In this document: positions 9,427 to 17,829 of the stretch, piece after piece
How positions within the stretch are numbered: the first letter of the stretch is position 1
Layout of the letters: the number at the start of each line of letters is the position of its first letter
NCBI RefSeq assembly: GCF_014697475.1
Contig: NZ_JACJRV010000005.1
Span: forward strand, 1 to 64,000
DNA length: 64,000 nt
Reading direction: 5' to 3'
DNA from: Nostoc sp. FACHB-152
GTDB lineage: Bacteria > Cyanobacteriota > Cyanobacteriia > Cyanobacteriales > Nostocaceae
Position numbers and translations under genes: made by a program
Notes under the pieces: generated by a model
Seen by the model: only the letters and a program-made list of their open reading frames with translations
Database searches by the model: none
Told to the model about the DNA's origin: nothing

Positions 9427-9741
9427 TTTTTGCTAAAGCTGAATAACTCTAGATTAGCTTGAATAGCCAAGTGTTAATCAGTGTGGTTGCTCTCATATCT
9501 TTTGACCTATATGAAATCGTTAAAAGAATAGTGATTATATTACTACTTAAATGTTGATTTAATTATATTAAGATTTTGATTTTTTTTATCTATCTTCAGA
9601 GGTATTTTTGCTAAGTTTTCTGTCTTAATATAGACATTTAGAAATCCCCATGAGAATATTTTTTCGATAAACAGGCAGATGGCAATCTCTTCATTTCTAT
9701 CAGCGACATACTTTACTCACTTGCAAATAGGAAAAAGCATC
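9427..9741. other. Intergenic promoter region
   Basis: About 315 bases between divergent genes, strongly AT-rich in the middle (9530-9660). It probably holds both promoters. No RNA gene or repeat is recognised. Confidence 0.45.
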
Positions 9742-10077
9742 ATGAAAAAAATTTTGCTTGCATTCATAATCGGCATATCAATCTTTCTCATAGCTCCAAA
9801 AGCCCTCCTTGCACAAATTACTGTTAATACTGGTAATACTAGTCAGAAAATATGTAGTGTTTTTGTCCCAGATAATTGGCGAGATACAGTTACAGTCCCT
9901 GTTACAGGATGGTATACAACTCAGTGTGACTCCTTCCGAAGAGAGGTGGGCGCAGCACAGTTTCAGCTTGGATGCTTTCAGCAATTTGGATTTTCCTTTG
10001 GTAGACCGATGACTGGTGTTCGGGCTTTACCTGAGAACTTTCCACCAAATAATAGTTGCAATTGGCAGAATGATTAA
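9742..10077 (+). CDS. Small secreted four-cysteine protein, unknown
   Basis: A 111-residue protein starting MKKILLAFIIGISIFLIAPKA, a clear Sec signal peptide with likely cleavage near LLAQ. The mature part of about 85 residues has four cysteines (KICSV, TQCDSF, QLGCFQ, NSCNW), which could form two disulfides in the periplasm or outside. ATG at 9742 is preferred over an upstream in-frame ATG at 9679 because it opens the signal peptide and follows AGGAAAAAG. I do not recognise the family. It looks like a narrowly distributed accessory gene. Confidence 0.7.
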   Translation: MKKILLAFIIGISIFLIAPKALLAQITVNTGNTSQKICSVFVPDNWRDTVTVPVTGWYTTQCDSFRREVGAAQFQLGCFQQFGFSFGRPMTGVRALPENFPPNNSCNWQND

Positions 10078-10183
10078 CAAGACTTTTTAGATAAGTTAAT
10101 CTTACAGTGCATAGCTGCTCTTAAACGTCCTTCTCATCTACAAGCAGTAGTGGGAAAAGGTTAAGAGGTAAAGGCTTCGCCTT

Positions 10184-10239
10184 GGTAAAAGGGAAAAGGG
10201 TCATAGTTTTTTCTGTCCCTTTTACTTTTCACTTTTACC
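10184..10239. repeat. Imperfect inverted repeat (GGTAAAAGGG type)
   Basis: GGTAAAAGGGAAAAGGG (10184-10200) faces an imperfect complement ending in CTTTTACC (10217-10239). A sister element with the same A/G-rich left arm lies at 17277-17331. Probably a dispersed hairpin repeat that may also terminate the SIMPL gene transcript. Confidence 0.5.
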
Positions 10240-10280
10240 CTGGGAAATAGTTTTAGCTGATTGACACAGAACACTTTGTT

Positions 10281-11753
10281 TTAAGCTATCAAGAATGGCT
10301 CTGTAAGAACTGCTGGAGCTGGAGAATAAAGAATGTCTAGAGAAACGCTAGCTTCTACCGTCTGAAGGCCACCAATTATAGGAGTTGTAGCACTTCCGGC
10401 GAAAGCCTTATCTGCTGTTAAATTAAACTCCAAAGGAACTGGGCGAGGATTACCAGCAGAGTTGATATCAATGTCAATAATCTCTCCGCCGATTAAGTTT
10501 AAGGTATTAAAAACAGCTTTAGCCTGAGCTTGAGCATCTTTCACCGCTTCGCTCAGAACCTGGAGACGTGCCTGCTGCAATGCTTCGTCTGAGGCAGTGA
10601 AGCTGATATTCTCTATGACATTCACCCCTGCTGCAATGGCTTTGTCAATTGCTCCCCCAGCTTGATCTGTTGGTAATTCAAATTGGAGTGTATTTATCCC
10701 TCTAAAGCCTGTGAGGGTTTGAGTCCCATTGTCATTGTTATAGACGGGATTGAGTTGAATAGATGTAGTTTGGAGTTCTTGCACTCCCAGGTTCTGCAAC
10801 ACCTCAACTACGTCTGTTGAGCGTTGAGCAACTTTTTCTTGAACTTCGGTTGCGGTTTTTCCTTCTATTTGAATCGCCAATTGCACTTCAGCTAAAGTAG
10901 TGGGAACGGAGATTTCCCCTTGACCAGTAACTTCCAATATCTGAGGCTTGTTTGGAGTTGTGCTACCAGTCAGGAGATCGATGACCCCTAGAGTCTGCCC
11001 ACTCCTACCTATAAGATTATCAGTATCTGCTGAATTTGCAGAATAACCGATATCTAAAGAAACACTACCCTCTATCGTTTGAGGGCCACCAACTATAGGG
11101 GTTGTAGCACTTCCGGCGAAAGCCGCCTCTGCTGTTACTAGATTAAACTGCAAAGGAACTGGGCGAGGATTACCAGCAGAGTTAATATCAATGTCAATAA
11201 TCTCTCCAGGGGTTAAATCTAAGGTATCAAAAACAGCCTCAGCCTGAGATTGAGCATCTTTTACAGCTTCGCTGAGAACCTGGAGACGTGCCTGCTGCAA
11301 TGCTTCGTCTGAGGCAGTGAAGCTGATATTATTTATGACATTCGCCCCTGCTTGAATAGCTTTGTCAATTACTCCCCCAGCTTGGTCTGTTGGTAATTCA
11401 AACTGGAGTGTGTTTGTCCCTCTAAAGCCTGTGAGGGTTTGAGTCCCATTGTCAAAGCTATAGACGGGATTGAGTTGAATAGATGTAGTTTGAAGTTCTT
11501 GCGCTCCCAAGGTTCGCAACACTTTAACTACAGCTGTTGAACGTTGAGCCACTTCTTCTTGAACTTCGGTTGCGGTTTTTCCTTCTATTTGAACCGCCAA
11601 TTGCACGTCAGTTAAAGTTGTGGGAACGGAGACCTCTCCTTGACCAGTAACTTCCAATGTCGGAGCATTTTTTGAATCTGTGCTACCAGTCACAGGATCG
11701 ATGATCACTAGAGCCTGCTCACTTGTAACTGTGAGTTTAGCTGTGTTAGCCAT
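10281..11753 (-). CDS. Tandem double SIMPL (DUF541) domain protein
   Basis: A 490-residue protein made of two SIMPL domains (about residues 30-240 and 270-480). Each starts with LEVTGQGE(V/I)SVPTTL and contains TATEVQE, QTTSIQLNPVY, GFRG.NTLQFELPTDQAGG, the ASDEALQQARLQVLSEAVKDAQ helix and GGP/LQT(I/V)E.SVSLDI. The copies align at the DNA level with a constant 720-bp offset, so the gene arose by an in-frame tandem duplication. SIMPL proteins are usually exported and single-domain; here ATG at 11753 has a perfect AAGGAGAATAAG ribosome site and MANTAKLTV is not a signal peptide. Function of the family is poorly known (oxidative stress and envelope links have been proposed). A single-domain, exported relative lies at 62067-62813. 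Confidence 0.88.
   Translation of the reverse strand: MANTAKLTVTSEQALVIIDPVTGSTDSKNAPTLEVTGQGEVSVPTTLTDVQLAVQIEGKTATEVQEEVAQRSTAVVKVLRTLGAQELQTTSIQLNPVYSFDNGTQTLTGFRGTNTLQFELPTDQAGGVIDKAIQAGANVINNISFTASDEALQQARLQVLSEAVKDAQSQAEAVFDTLDLTPGEIIDIDINSAGNPRPVPLQFNLVTAEAAFAGSATTPIVGGPQTIEGSVSLDIGYSANSADTDNLIGRSGQTLGVIDLLTGSTTPNKPQILEVTGQGEISVPTTLAEVQLAIQIEGKTATEVQEKVAQRSTDVVEVLQNLGVQELQTTSIQLNPVYNNDNGTQTLTGFRGINTLQFELPTDQAGGAIDKAIAAGVNVIENISFTASDEALQQARLQVLSEAVKDAQAQAKAVFNTLNLIGGEIIDIDINSAGNPRPVPLEFNLTADKAFAGSATTPIIGGLQTVEASVSLDILYSPAPAVLTEPFLIA
10341..11700. repeat. 720-bp in-frame tandem duplication
   Basis: Bases 10341-10980 and 11061-11700 line up with a constant 720-base offset over most of their length, for example 10561-10610 and 11281-11330 are identical for 50 bases. 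One 3-base difference near the 5' side of the + strand shifts the offset to 717. This gives 240-residue protein repeats. Confidence 0.9.
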
Positions 11754-11804
11754 CTTATTCTCCTTGCTGAGAGGATATTTGAAATCTGTGGATGTTTTAA
11801 TCTT

Positions 11805-11959
11805 AACGTGAGTTCGATGAACCTCTCCCCAACCCCTCTCCGACGCGGAGAGGGGCTAAAACATTGTGATATTTCAACGAAAGATAAGGGTTTCAAAGCC
11901 TCTCCCCCTGTGGGGGAGAGGTTTGGAGAGGGGTTTTTTAGCTCCGTCGAACTCACGTT
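11805..11959. mobile_element. MITE-like palindromic element
   Basis: A 155-bp non-coding block bounded by AACGTGAGTTCGA on the left and its exact complement (TCGAACTCACGTT) on the right. Further matching arms lie inside: CCTCTCC.AACCCCTCTCC on the left pairs with GGAGAGGTTTGGAGAGGGG on the right. It has no coding capacity. This fits a miniature inverted-repeat element moved by a transposase elsewhere. No certain target-site duplication is visible. Confidence 0.65.
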
Positions 11960-11980
11960 CAATTAATCAGGACTTACGCA

Positions 11981-12207
11981 ACTGGCACAAATAGCGGGCG
12001 GGATGTAGCTCTGGCACGCGACAATTTAACCCTGACTTGTAAAAAACTGGCTCATATTTATTGCATATTGATTGCAATACTGAAAATGGCGGAATGAAAA
12101 TCAACGACAATTTTTACGTTGACCTTGGTAAAGAACCACCAGGCCTGGCTTGCGCTCATGAAATGCGCTATCCCAGTGGGGATTTTACTTCGGATATCTG
12201 GTTATAA
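11981..12207 (+). pseudogene. Frameshifted remnant of a small unknown protein
   Basis: Two consecutive open segments read as one protein if a single A is restored in the A-run at 12041-12046: TGTNSGRDVALARDNLTLTCKK, then GSYLLHIDCNTENGGMKIND followed by a well-behaved C-terminus (DNFYVDLGKEPPGLACAHEM...SDIWL) to a TAA at 12205-12207. Three cysteines are visible. No start codon remains, and the 5' end abuts an AGGACTTACGCA repeat end (11969-11980). I do not recognise the family. Confidence 0.45.
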
Positions 12208-12217
12208 AAATCACATA

Positions 12218-12262
12218 TAGCAGGTGACAGGTAACAGGGGACAGGTGACAGAGTTAAAAGCC
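12218..12262. repeat. Dispersed AGGTGACAGGTAACAGG-type repeat
   Basis: Reverse-complement copy of the repeat at 3813-3862, including the shared flanks 'tatagcagg' and 'gagttaaaagcc'. The matching flanks show it is one dispersed element and not independent low-complexity drift. Confidence 0.65.
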
Positions 12263-12589
12263 CTTTGAAGTCAGGTTTGTGTGATTTTTGATGTCTAATC
12301 TTATGTGGCTACTGCTATATCAGGAGAAATTATATGAAATGTGGCAGGTAATATACCTGCTTTTTTTTATTTTCTAGTTGGCTGATGGATTAAATCAAAT
12401 TTTTATATTATGGCTGTCTAATTAAAAATACGGTTTGTCTACCAATTAGATGCACTTTATACAGTAAAGCAAAGTATGATGAGAGATTATGTGAAATCAA
12501 GCCTAAATTCTATTGTCAGTATTGAAAATAACTTTATTTTTATTAAGCAGACTTGACAAACTTATTTATCTATTAATCAAAAAATCATT
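12263..12589. other. AT-rich intergenic region
   Basis: About 330 bases, very AT-rich towards the right end. It probably contains the promoter of the fusion gene at 12590. No gene or RNA is recognised. Confidence 0.4.
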
Positions 12590-14911
12590 ATGAATCCTAA
12601 TTACTTAACTACTCAAACTCCAACCACGATAGTTATTGTTGGCGGAGGGTTTAGTGGTTCTCTAGTTGCTACGCACCTATTAAAAACTGCCAGCCAACCC
12701 CTCACAATCAAGCTGATTGAGCGTAGTCATCAAATAGGTAGAGGAATTGCCTACAGTACAGATACCAACTGCCATTTGCTAAATGTATCGGCAGGCAACA
12801 TGAGTGCATTTGCTCACGATCCGGGACATCTAATGCGGTGGCTTCAGTACAACAATAACGAGTTAGCTGCATTCTTTCCTGAAGAAGTTAATGCTAGTAG
12901 CTTTATACCTCGTAAAGTTTATGGTTTATATATTCAGTCGATTTTGGCCCAAGCCGAAGCTACAGCACCTAGTGATGTGCGGCTAGAACGCTTGAGTGAT
13001 GAAGTGGTAGGGATAGAGCCTGAAGGACAAAGTGCAACGATCTCTTTACGTAGTGGTCGCTGTTTTAGTGCAGACAGAGTAGTCTTGGCATTAGGAAACT
13101 CGCCCTTTGCACCTCCCGCAATTGATCGTGCAGATACTAACAATGAAAGTTATCGGCGGAATGCTTGGTCAGCCGATGCCCTAGCAGAGATTGATCCTCA
13201 TGCATCGGTATTGCTGATTGGTACAGGACTGACGATGGTGGATATGGTTTTATCTCTTCATGATCGCCAACATCAAGGCAAAATTTATGCAGTGTCTCGA
13301 AGAGGGTTGTTTCCACTAAAACATCAAGCATCTCAACCTTATCCTACTTTCGTTTCTCTGGAAACTTCACCCAACACAGCGCACGGTTGGTTACGTCGGC
13401 TGCGAGACGAAGTGAAAGTTGCCACTGCTCAAGGTTACGATTGGCGAGCCGTGATTGATTCATTACGCCCAATTACTCAAAAAATTTGGCAAAAATTACC
13501 AACTGTAGAACAGCAGCGTTTTTTGCGTCATCTAACACCCTATTGGGACGTGCATCGTCATCGCATTGCTCAAAAAGTGGCAGATGTAGTGCAAGAAATG
13601 CTGGAATCTGGTCAACTTAATATTTCCGCCGGGCGAATTCAAGTATATCAACCATTGTCTGATGGGGTAGCAGTAACTATATCTGGACGCAAAACTCAGA
13701 CGGATACTGTCTTGCACGTCCAACGGGTAGTGAATTGTACAGGGGTAGCAGCAGATTATCGCCGCTCGCCTCATCCCCTAATTGCTAATTTGCGATCGCA
13801 AGGATTAATCCGTCCCAATGTCATAGGTTTAGGATTAGATACAGATCAGCACGGTGCTTTATATACAGCAGACGATCAAGTTTCGGCGTGGCTTTATACT
13901 TTAGGAACTCTTCGCAAAGGTGACTTGTGGGAAACTATTGCTGTTCCAGAATTACGGCTACAGGCACAGCAATTATCTCAGACTTTGTTGCAGTCATTGC
14001 CAGTGCGTGTACGTCCTATCCCTGCTATGCCTTTATTAGATAAAGAAACAAGCAATCGCAATTTTGAATCTCAATCAACGTTCCTATTCCGTCAATTCTT
14101 TGATCCAGAAAGCAGTAGCTACACTTATCTAATTGCAGATCGGCAAACAGGAGATGCAGTTTTAGTTGATCCTGTCTTAGAGCAAGTTGACCGTGATTTG
14201 CAATCACTAGATGAACTGGGATTAAAGCTACGCTATTGTCTGGAAACTCACCTTCATGCAGACCATATTACAGGGGCAGGCAAACTCAGATATAAAACCG
14301 GTTGTCAAGTGATTGTTCCCCAGAATCCTGCTGTGACAAAAGCCGATCGCTCCCTCGTTGGTGGCGAAATCCTCGAAGTCGGCTCAGTCAATATTGAAAC
14401 AATTTCTACTCCTGGTCACACTGCTAGTCACATAGCATATTTAGTCAACAAAACCCACCTATTAACTGGTGATGCCTTATTTATTCGTGGTTGTGGACGC
14501 ACAGATTTTCAAGGCGGCGATGCAGGAACTTTATATGATGTGGTCACGCAACGTTTATTTACCTTGCCAGATGATACTTTAGTATATCCGGCTCATGACT
14601 ACAAAGGACGTACAGTTTCCACCATTGGCGAAGAAAAACACCTCAATCCCAGATTTAGCGTTCGCGGAGCGACTCGGAACGAGTATCGCACCCGCAGTCA
14701 GTTCATTACGATCATGAATAATCTCAAATTGAGTTATCCCCAAAAGATGAATGCAGCAGTCCCGGCAAATGAATACTGTGGTGATTTTATTCCTCAAGAA
14801 AGTTTAAATACAGTTGCGAGTTCTGCTACCGATGAAGAACTCAAACAAATAGAACTTACAGTTATGACTAATACAGAAATTTACAATGATTACTTTGCTA
14901 TGTACATCTAG
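12590..14911 (+). CDS. FAD/NAD(P)-binding oxidoreductase fused to ETHE1-like persulfide dioxygenase
   Basis: A 773-residue two-part protein. Residues 1-470 form a flavin/NAD(P) oxidoreductase of the YdhS/FAD_NAD_binding_9 kind: IVIVGGGFSGS (16-24), IGRGIAYST, CHLLNVSAGNMSAF and a second dinucleotide fold VLLIGTGLTMVD (207-218). Residues 490-773 form a metallo-beta-lactamase-fold domain of persulfide dioxygenase type: THLHADH (553-559), STPGHTASH, TGDALFIRGCGRTDFQGGD and YPAHDYKG. ETHE1 enzymes oxidise glutathione persulfide to sulfite, so the fusion suggests a sulfide/persulfide oxidation role with the flavin part as a partner or reductase; that is inference. An 11-residue insert (about 690-700) coincides with a palindromic repeat. 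Start ATG 12590 has no strong ribosome site. Confidence 0.9.
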   Translation: MNPNYLTTQTPTTIVIVGGGFSGSLVATHLLKTASQPLTIKLIERSHQIGRGIAYSTDTNCHLLNVSAGNMSAFAHDPGHLMRWLQYNNNELAAFFPEEVNASSFIPRKVYGLYIQSILAQAEATAPSDVRLERLSDEVVGIEPEGQSATISLRSGRCFSADRVVLALGNSPFAPPAIDRADTNNESYRRNAWSADALAEIDPHASVLLIGTGLTMVDMVLSLHDRQHQGKIYAVSRRGLFPLKHQASQPYPTFVSLETSPNTAHGWLRRLRDEVKVATAQGYDWRAVIDSLRPITQKIWQKLPTVEQQRFLRHLTPYWDVHRHRIAQKVADVVQEMLESGQLNISAGRIQVYQPLSDGVAVTISGRKTQTDTVLHVQRVVNCTGVAADYRRSPHPLIANLRSQGLIRPNVIGLGLDTDQHGALYTADDQVSAWLYTLGTLRKGDLWETIAVPELRLQAQQLSQTLLQSLPVRVRPIPAMPLLDKETSNRNFESQSTFLFRQFFDPESSSYTYLIADRQTGDAVLVDPVLEQVDRDLQSLDELGLKLRYCLETHLHADHITGAGKLRYKTGCQVIVPQNPAVTKADRSLVGGEILEVGSVNIETISTPGHTASHIAYLVNKTHLLTGDALFIRGCGRTDFQGGDAGTLYDVVTQRLFTLPDDTLVYPAHDYKGRTVSTIGEEKHLNPRFSVRGATRNEYRTRSQFITIMNNLKLSYPQKMNAAVPANEYCGDFIPQESLNTVASSATDEELKQIELTVMTNTEIYNDYFAMYI
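14658..14689. repeat. Palindromic repeat inserted in frame inside a coding region
   Basis: GCGTTCGCGGAGCGACTCGG and the following 12 bases are rich in the motif seen in cyanobacterial dispersed palindromes (compare 'ttcgcgtagcgtctccgc' at 52469-52486). It encodes about 11 extra residues (VRGATRNEYR) between NPRF and TRSQFITIM, where ETHE1 proteins have no such insertion. Confidence 0.6.
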
Positions 14912-14936
14912 AGCCGCTTAACCCTCTTTTGTCACT

Positions 14937-16208
14937 CTAGGCAGAGGTAAATAGAAATAACGGATCTTTAACGGGTTGTTGCACAAATTGCGTATAAAGT
15001 TTGCTTAGTTGTTTAGCTACACCATCCCAACTAAACTTACTTTCAACGCGCTTTCTAGCAGCTTCACCTAATTTATTTTGCCATTCTGGATTCAATAGAA
15101 TTCGGTCTATAGCATTTGCAAAAGCAGGTACATCTTGCGCTGGTGCTAATAAACCTGTTTCTTCGTGAACTACAGTAAACTGAAGTCCACCCACATCGCT
15201 AGCTACTACAGGCGTACTACTGGCCATTGCTTCAATTGCTACTAGTCCAAAGGGTTCATAGTGGCTAGGAACAACGCACACATCGGCAGCTGCATAGTAA
15301 GTGGGTAAACTTTCTTGATTCAGAAGACCAGGGAAGACAGTAAACTCGCTCATCCCTAATTCTTTGATAATACCTTCGATGCGATCGCGTTCTATACCGT
15401 CGCTATTACCAGGTGTGCTACCACCACCAATAATTAACTTTAGTTTGTTAGAGTTACGTAACTGAGACTCGTTAACTGCACGTACTAAAGTTTCTATACC
15501 TTTGCGCGGATCAAAACGTCCAACATATAGTACAACTTTAGTTTCTTGATCAATTCCTAATTGGGTTCTAGCCGCTTCTCGTTCCACAGAACCAAATCGC
15601 TCGATATCTGTACCACAGGGAATAATATCAATATTACCTTTGGCAGAAACAAGCGATCGCATATGTTGTTTTTCTTGCGGACTTGTAGCCACAATTCGCT
15701 CGGCTGACTCTAATACTTCTCTTTCTACTGCTAATCTCTGGCTAGCAATTAGGGGAATATTTTTTATTGTGTTGTACTTAACTGCTCCTAAAGAGTGATA
15801 TGTGTGAATCTGTTGAGTTCCTTGCAACTTTTTCAATCGCATTCCCACCCAACTAGAAAGCCAATAGTTGGTATGAGCTAATTTATAAGTGATATTATTT
15901 TCATCTTGAAATTTTCGGAAATTCTCAATAAATTCTGGCAGATAACCAAACAGATTATCTCGTGGTATGAACTCTAAAGGCCCAGCTTCCAAGCGAATAG
16001 TTCGGCAATTTTCACTGTGTTGAACAATAGAGTCTTGCTCTGCACTCACCTTACGGGTAAACATATCAACCTGCCACCCCAGTTTCGCTAGTGCTTCACC
16101 CACATTTCGTACATAAAGATTTTGTCCTCCAGCTTCTTCTTTACCAATTTCAATAGCTGGGTCTCCGTGAACTGAAATTAAAGCAATGCGTTTTTCTGTA
16201 ATAATCAT
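14937..16208 (-). CDS. GT4 glycosyltransferase, sucrose-phosphate-synthase-like
   Basis: A 423-residue GT-B glycosyltransferase. N-terminal HGDPAIEIGKEEAGGQNLYVRNVGEALAKLG resembles the glycine-rich acceptor loop of sucrose-phosphate synthase and sucrose synthase. The donor domain shows VVLYVGRFDPRKGIETLV, the IGGGS segment, and the late motif SHYEPFGLVAIEAMASSTPVVASDVGG. Heterocystous cyanobacteria have SPS proteins of this short, glucosyltransferase-only size, which synthesise sucrose-6-phosphate from UDP/ADP-glucose and fructose-6-phosphate. General polysaccharide GT4 enzymes share these motifs, so the substrate is uncertain. It converges with the fusion gene (25 bp). Confidence 0.8.
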   Translation of the reverse strand: MIITEKRIALISVHGDPAIEIGKEEAGGQNLYVRNVGEALAKLGWQVDMFTRKVSAEQDSIVQHSENCRTIRLEAGPLEFIPRDNLFGYLPEFIENFRKFQDENNITYKLAHTNYWLSSWVGMRLKKLQGTQQIHTYHSLGAVKYNTIKNIPLIASQRLAVEREVLESAERIVATSPQEKQHMRSLVSAKGNIDIIPCGTDIERFGSVEREAARTQLGIDQETKVVLYVGRFDPRKGIETLVRAVNESQLRNSNKLKLIIGGGSTPGNSDGIERDRIEGIIKELGMSEFTVFPGLLNQESLPTYYAAADVCVVPSHYEPFGLVAIEAMASSTPVVASDVGGLQFTVVHEETGLLAPAQDVPAFANAIDRILLNPEWQNKLGEAARKRVESKFSWDGVAKQLSKLYTQFVQQPVKDPLFLFTSA

Positions 16209-17206
16209 AGGATATCTTTTGATGATATTAAAAGGTATTTAGAAGTTTCAAGTCTGGTTCTCGTACCAACTTGAATTGTTTAACAAGTGTGAAAATTATT
16301 TGTTTATTTCAGTTTAATCATTAAAGTGGGTTTGATATATCTATTTCCAGAAATAAACTTTTTTATCTATATCTATACTTAACCTACTTTTATATCAATT
16401 GTTATATCAAGTTATAATACTTGTGATAGATGAATTTCTATTCAAGTTAGTATATTTTCAAAATACAAAATTTAATGCCACAACAACTACTCCTAACTAA
16501 TTGTTAGGTTTATCTAAACATTTTTGCTCTTATTACTCTTAGCAAAAATCCCAATTGAAAAAATTATTATTTATTTGACAATATAAGCTTTTAAAATAAC
16601 TAATATTATTGAATTTTAGTTATTTATTATTTAGTAATCACCTAAACTGGTATTGTTTTGAATTGTAATTATTTATATTAATTGTAAATTTTTAATTAAT
16701 TTGTAATTTCCGATACTCTTTTTCTCAAAAATGATGTTTTTTATCTATAGCTATGATTGATACAAACAAATAAAGATATATAGAATGTAAAACTCTGGGA
16801 AAATTTAAGTAATTAATTGCACAAAATGCTTGTATTAACTTCAATAACACGAGTTAATACATCTGGTTGAATTGCCACTGCTGCGGTTTAGTCCAAAAGA
16901 TAAACTACGAACAATAAAATATTCATAGGACTTAGAATGTCTCAAATCTACCTTTTTTAGTAAAACCCTTATGCTGTAAACATCTCAGATTATTCTCTAA
17001 TAAAAGTGACACAACAGGGATAATCATCGTTCTATCAACCCTACAGCCCCCTACACCCAAATCAATGTTTTTGGGGCAGAACGTAAAAAACCTACACCCT
17101 GTTCATAGGGTTAAAAGTCTTTGAGTATTTAAGTTTTTTCATCTACTGATGTCCTAATACTACTGGCTATCGCTATAAATGCTTCGTACTGAAGGGTGAA
17201 AAAATG

Positions 17207-17241
17207 AAAACCCCTTCAGCCTCAATAGTATGAAGGGGTTT
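17207..17241. terminator. Hairpin AAACCCCTTCA...TGAAGGGGTTT
   Basis: A perfect 11-bp stem (17208-17218 with 17231-17241) with a 12-nt loop. On the minus strand it is preceded by A-rich DNA and followed by TTTTCATTTTTTC, which is terminator-like; no annotated gene feeds it. Confidence 0.45.
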
Positions 17242-17276
17242 AAGTATTTACTAGTAGTACGCCAAGGCAACTTGGT

Positions 17277-17331
17277 GGGGTAAAGGGAAAAGGTTTTTTA
17301 TCCCTTACCTTTTTCCCTTTCCCCTTTACCC
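17277..17331. repeat. Imperfect inverted repeat (GGGTAAAGGGAAAAGG type)
   Basis: GGGGTAAAGGGAAAAGG at the left faces CCTTTTTCCCTTT..TTTACCC at the right. Same family as 10184-10239. Confidence 0.55.
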
Positions 17332-17829
17332 AACCTCCACCTAACATTTTTGGGTTGGCAGACTACTAGAATGTTATACCTTTTTAAGCAAGGGTATAAA
17401 AGCTATTTTGACTAAAATATGCTTGAATAGTTAAGCTTTTTTAGTGTAAGAATGTAATTTGCTCTCACGCTGACGGTTCGGAACTCTGGAAGATTTGAAA
17501 AAACCTAATGGAGTTGAACCAAGGCTATGTCTAAGGCATTAAAATACGCAATTGTTGACTGAATATGGATGATTGATCTAATTGTCAATATGTGCTAGAG
17601 ATAATTAAAAAACTTTATTGCTTTCTTTTTGGGTAATTACCCCCAAAATCAGCAATAGCATCTCTAAAATAGAGCAACTATACCTTAACCACATTACACT
17701 CAACAATTGCGATCGCTCTGACAACAATAGCCGCCACTCACCTTTTGATTGACTAAATCGGGATTCATAGATAATTAAAAATTAAAAACCATAAACTTGA
17801 TTTTTAATTTTTAACTTCGGCCATTAGGC

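Larger units (their letters stand above)
16209..17829. other. 1.6 kb AT-rich stretch without genes
   Basis: No open frame with coding character, tRNA or known RNA is seen over 1.6 kb. The part at 16209-16800 is extremely AT-rich and includes the promoter of the glycosyltransferase. The right part holds two hairpins (17207-17241 and 17277-17331) and one HIP1 site. The hairpins suggest that an unrecognised small RNA could end here. Confidence 0.5.

Noticed and set aside
10281-11753. Two separate genes joined by a sequencing error
   Set aside because: The 720-bp offset keeps the frame, and only one start with a ribosome site exists.
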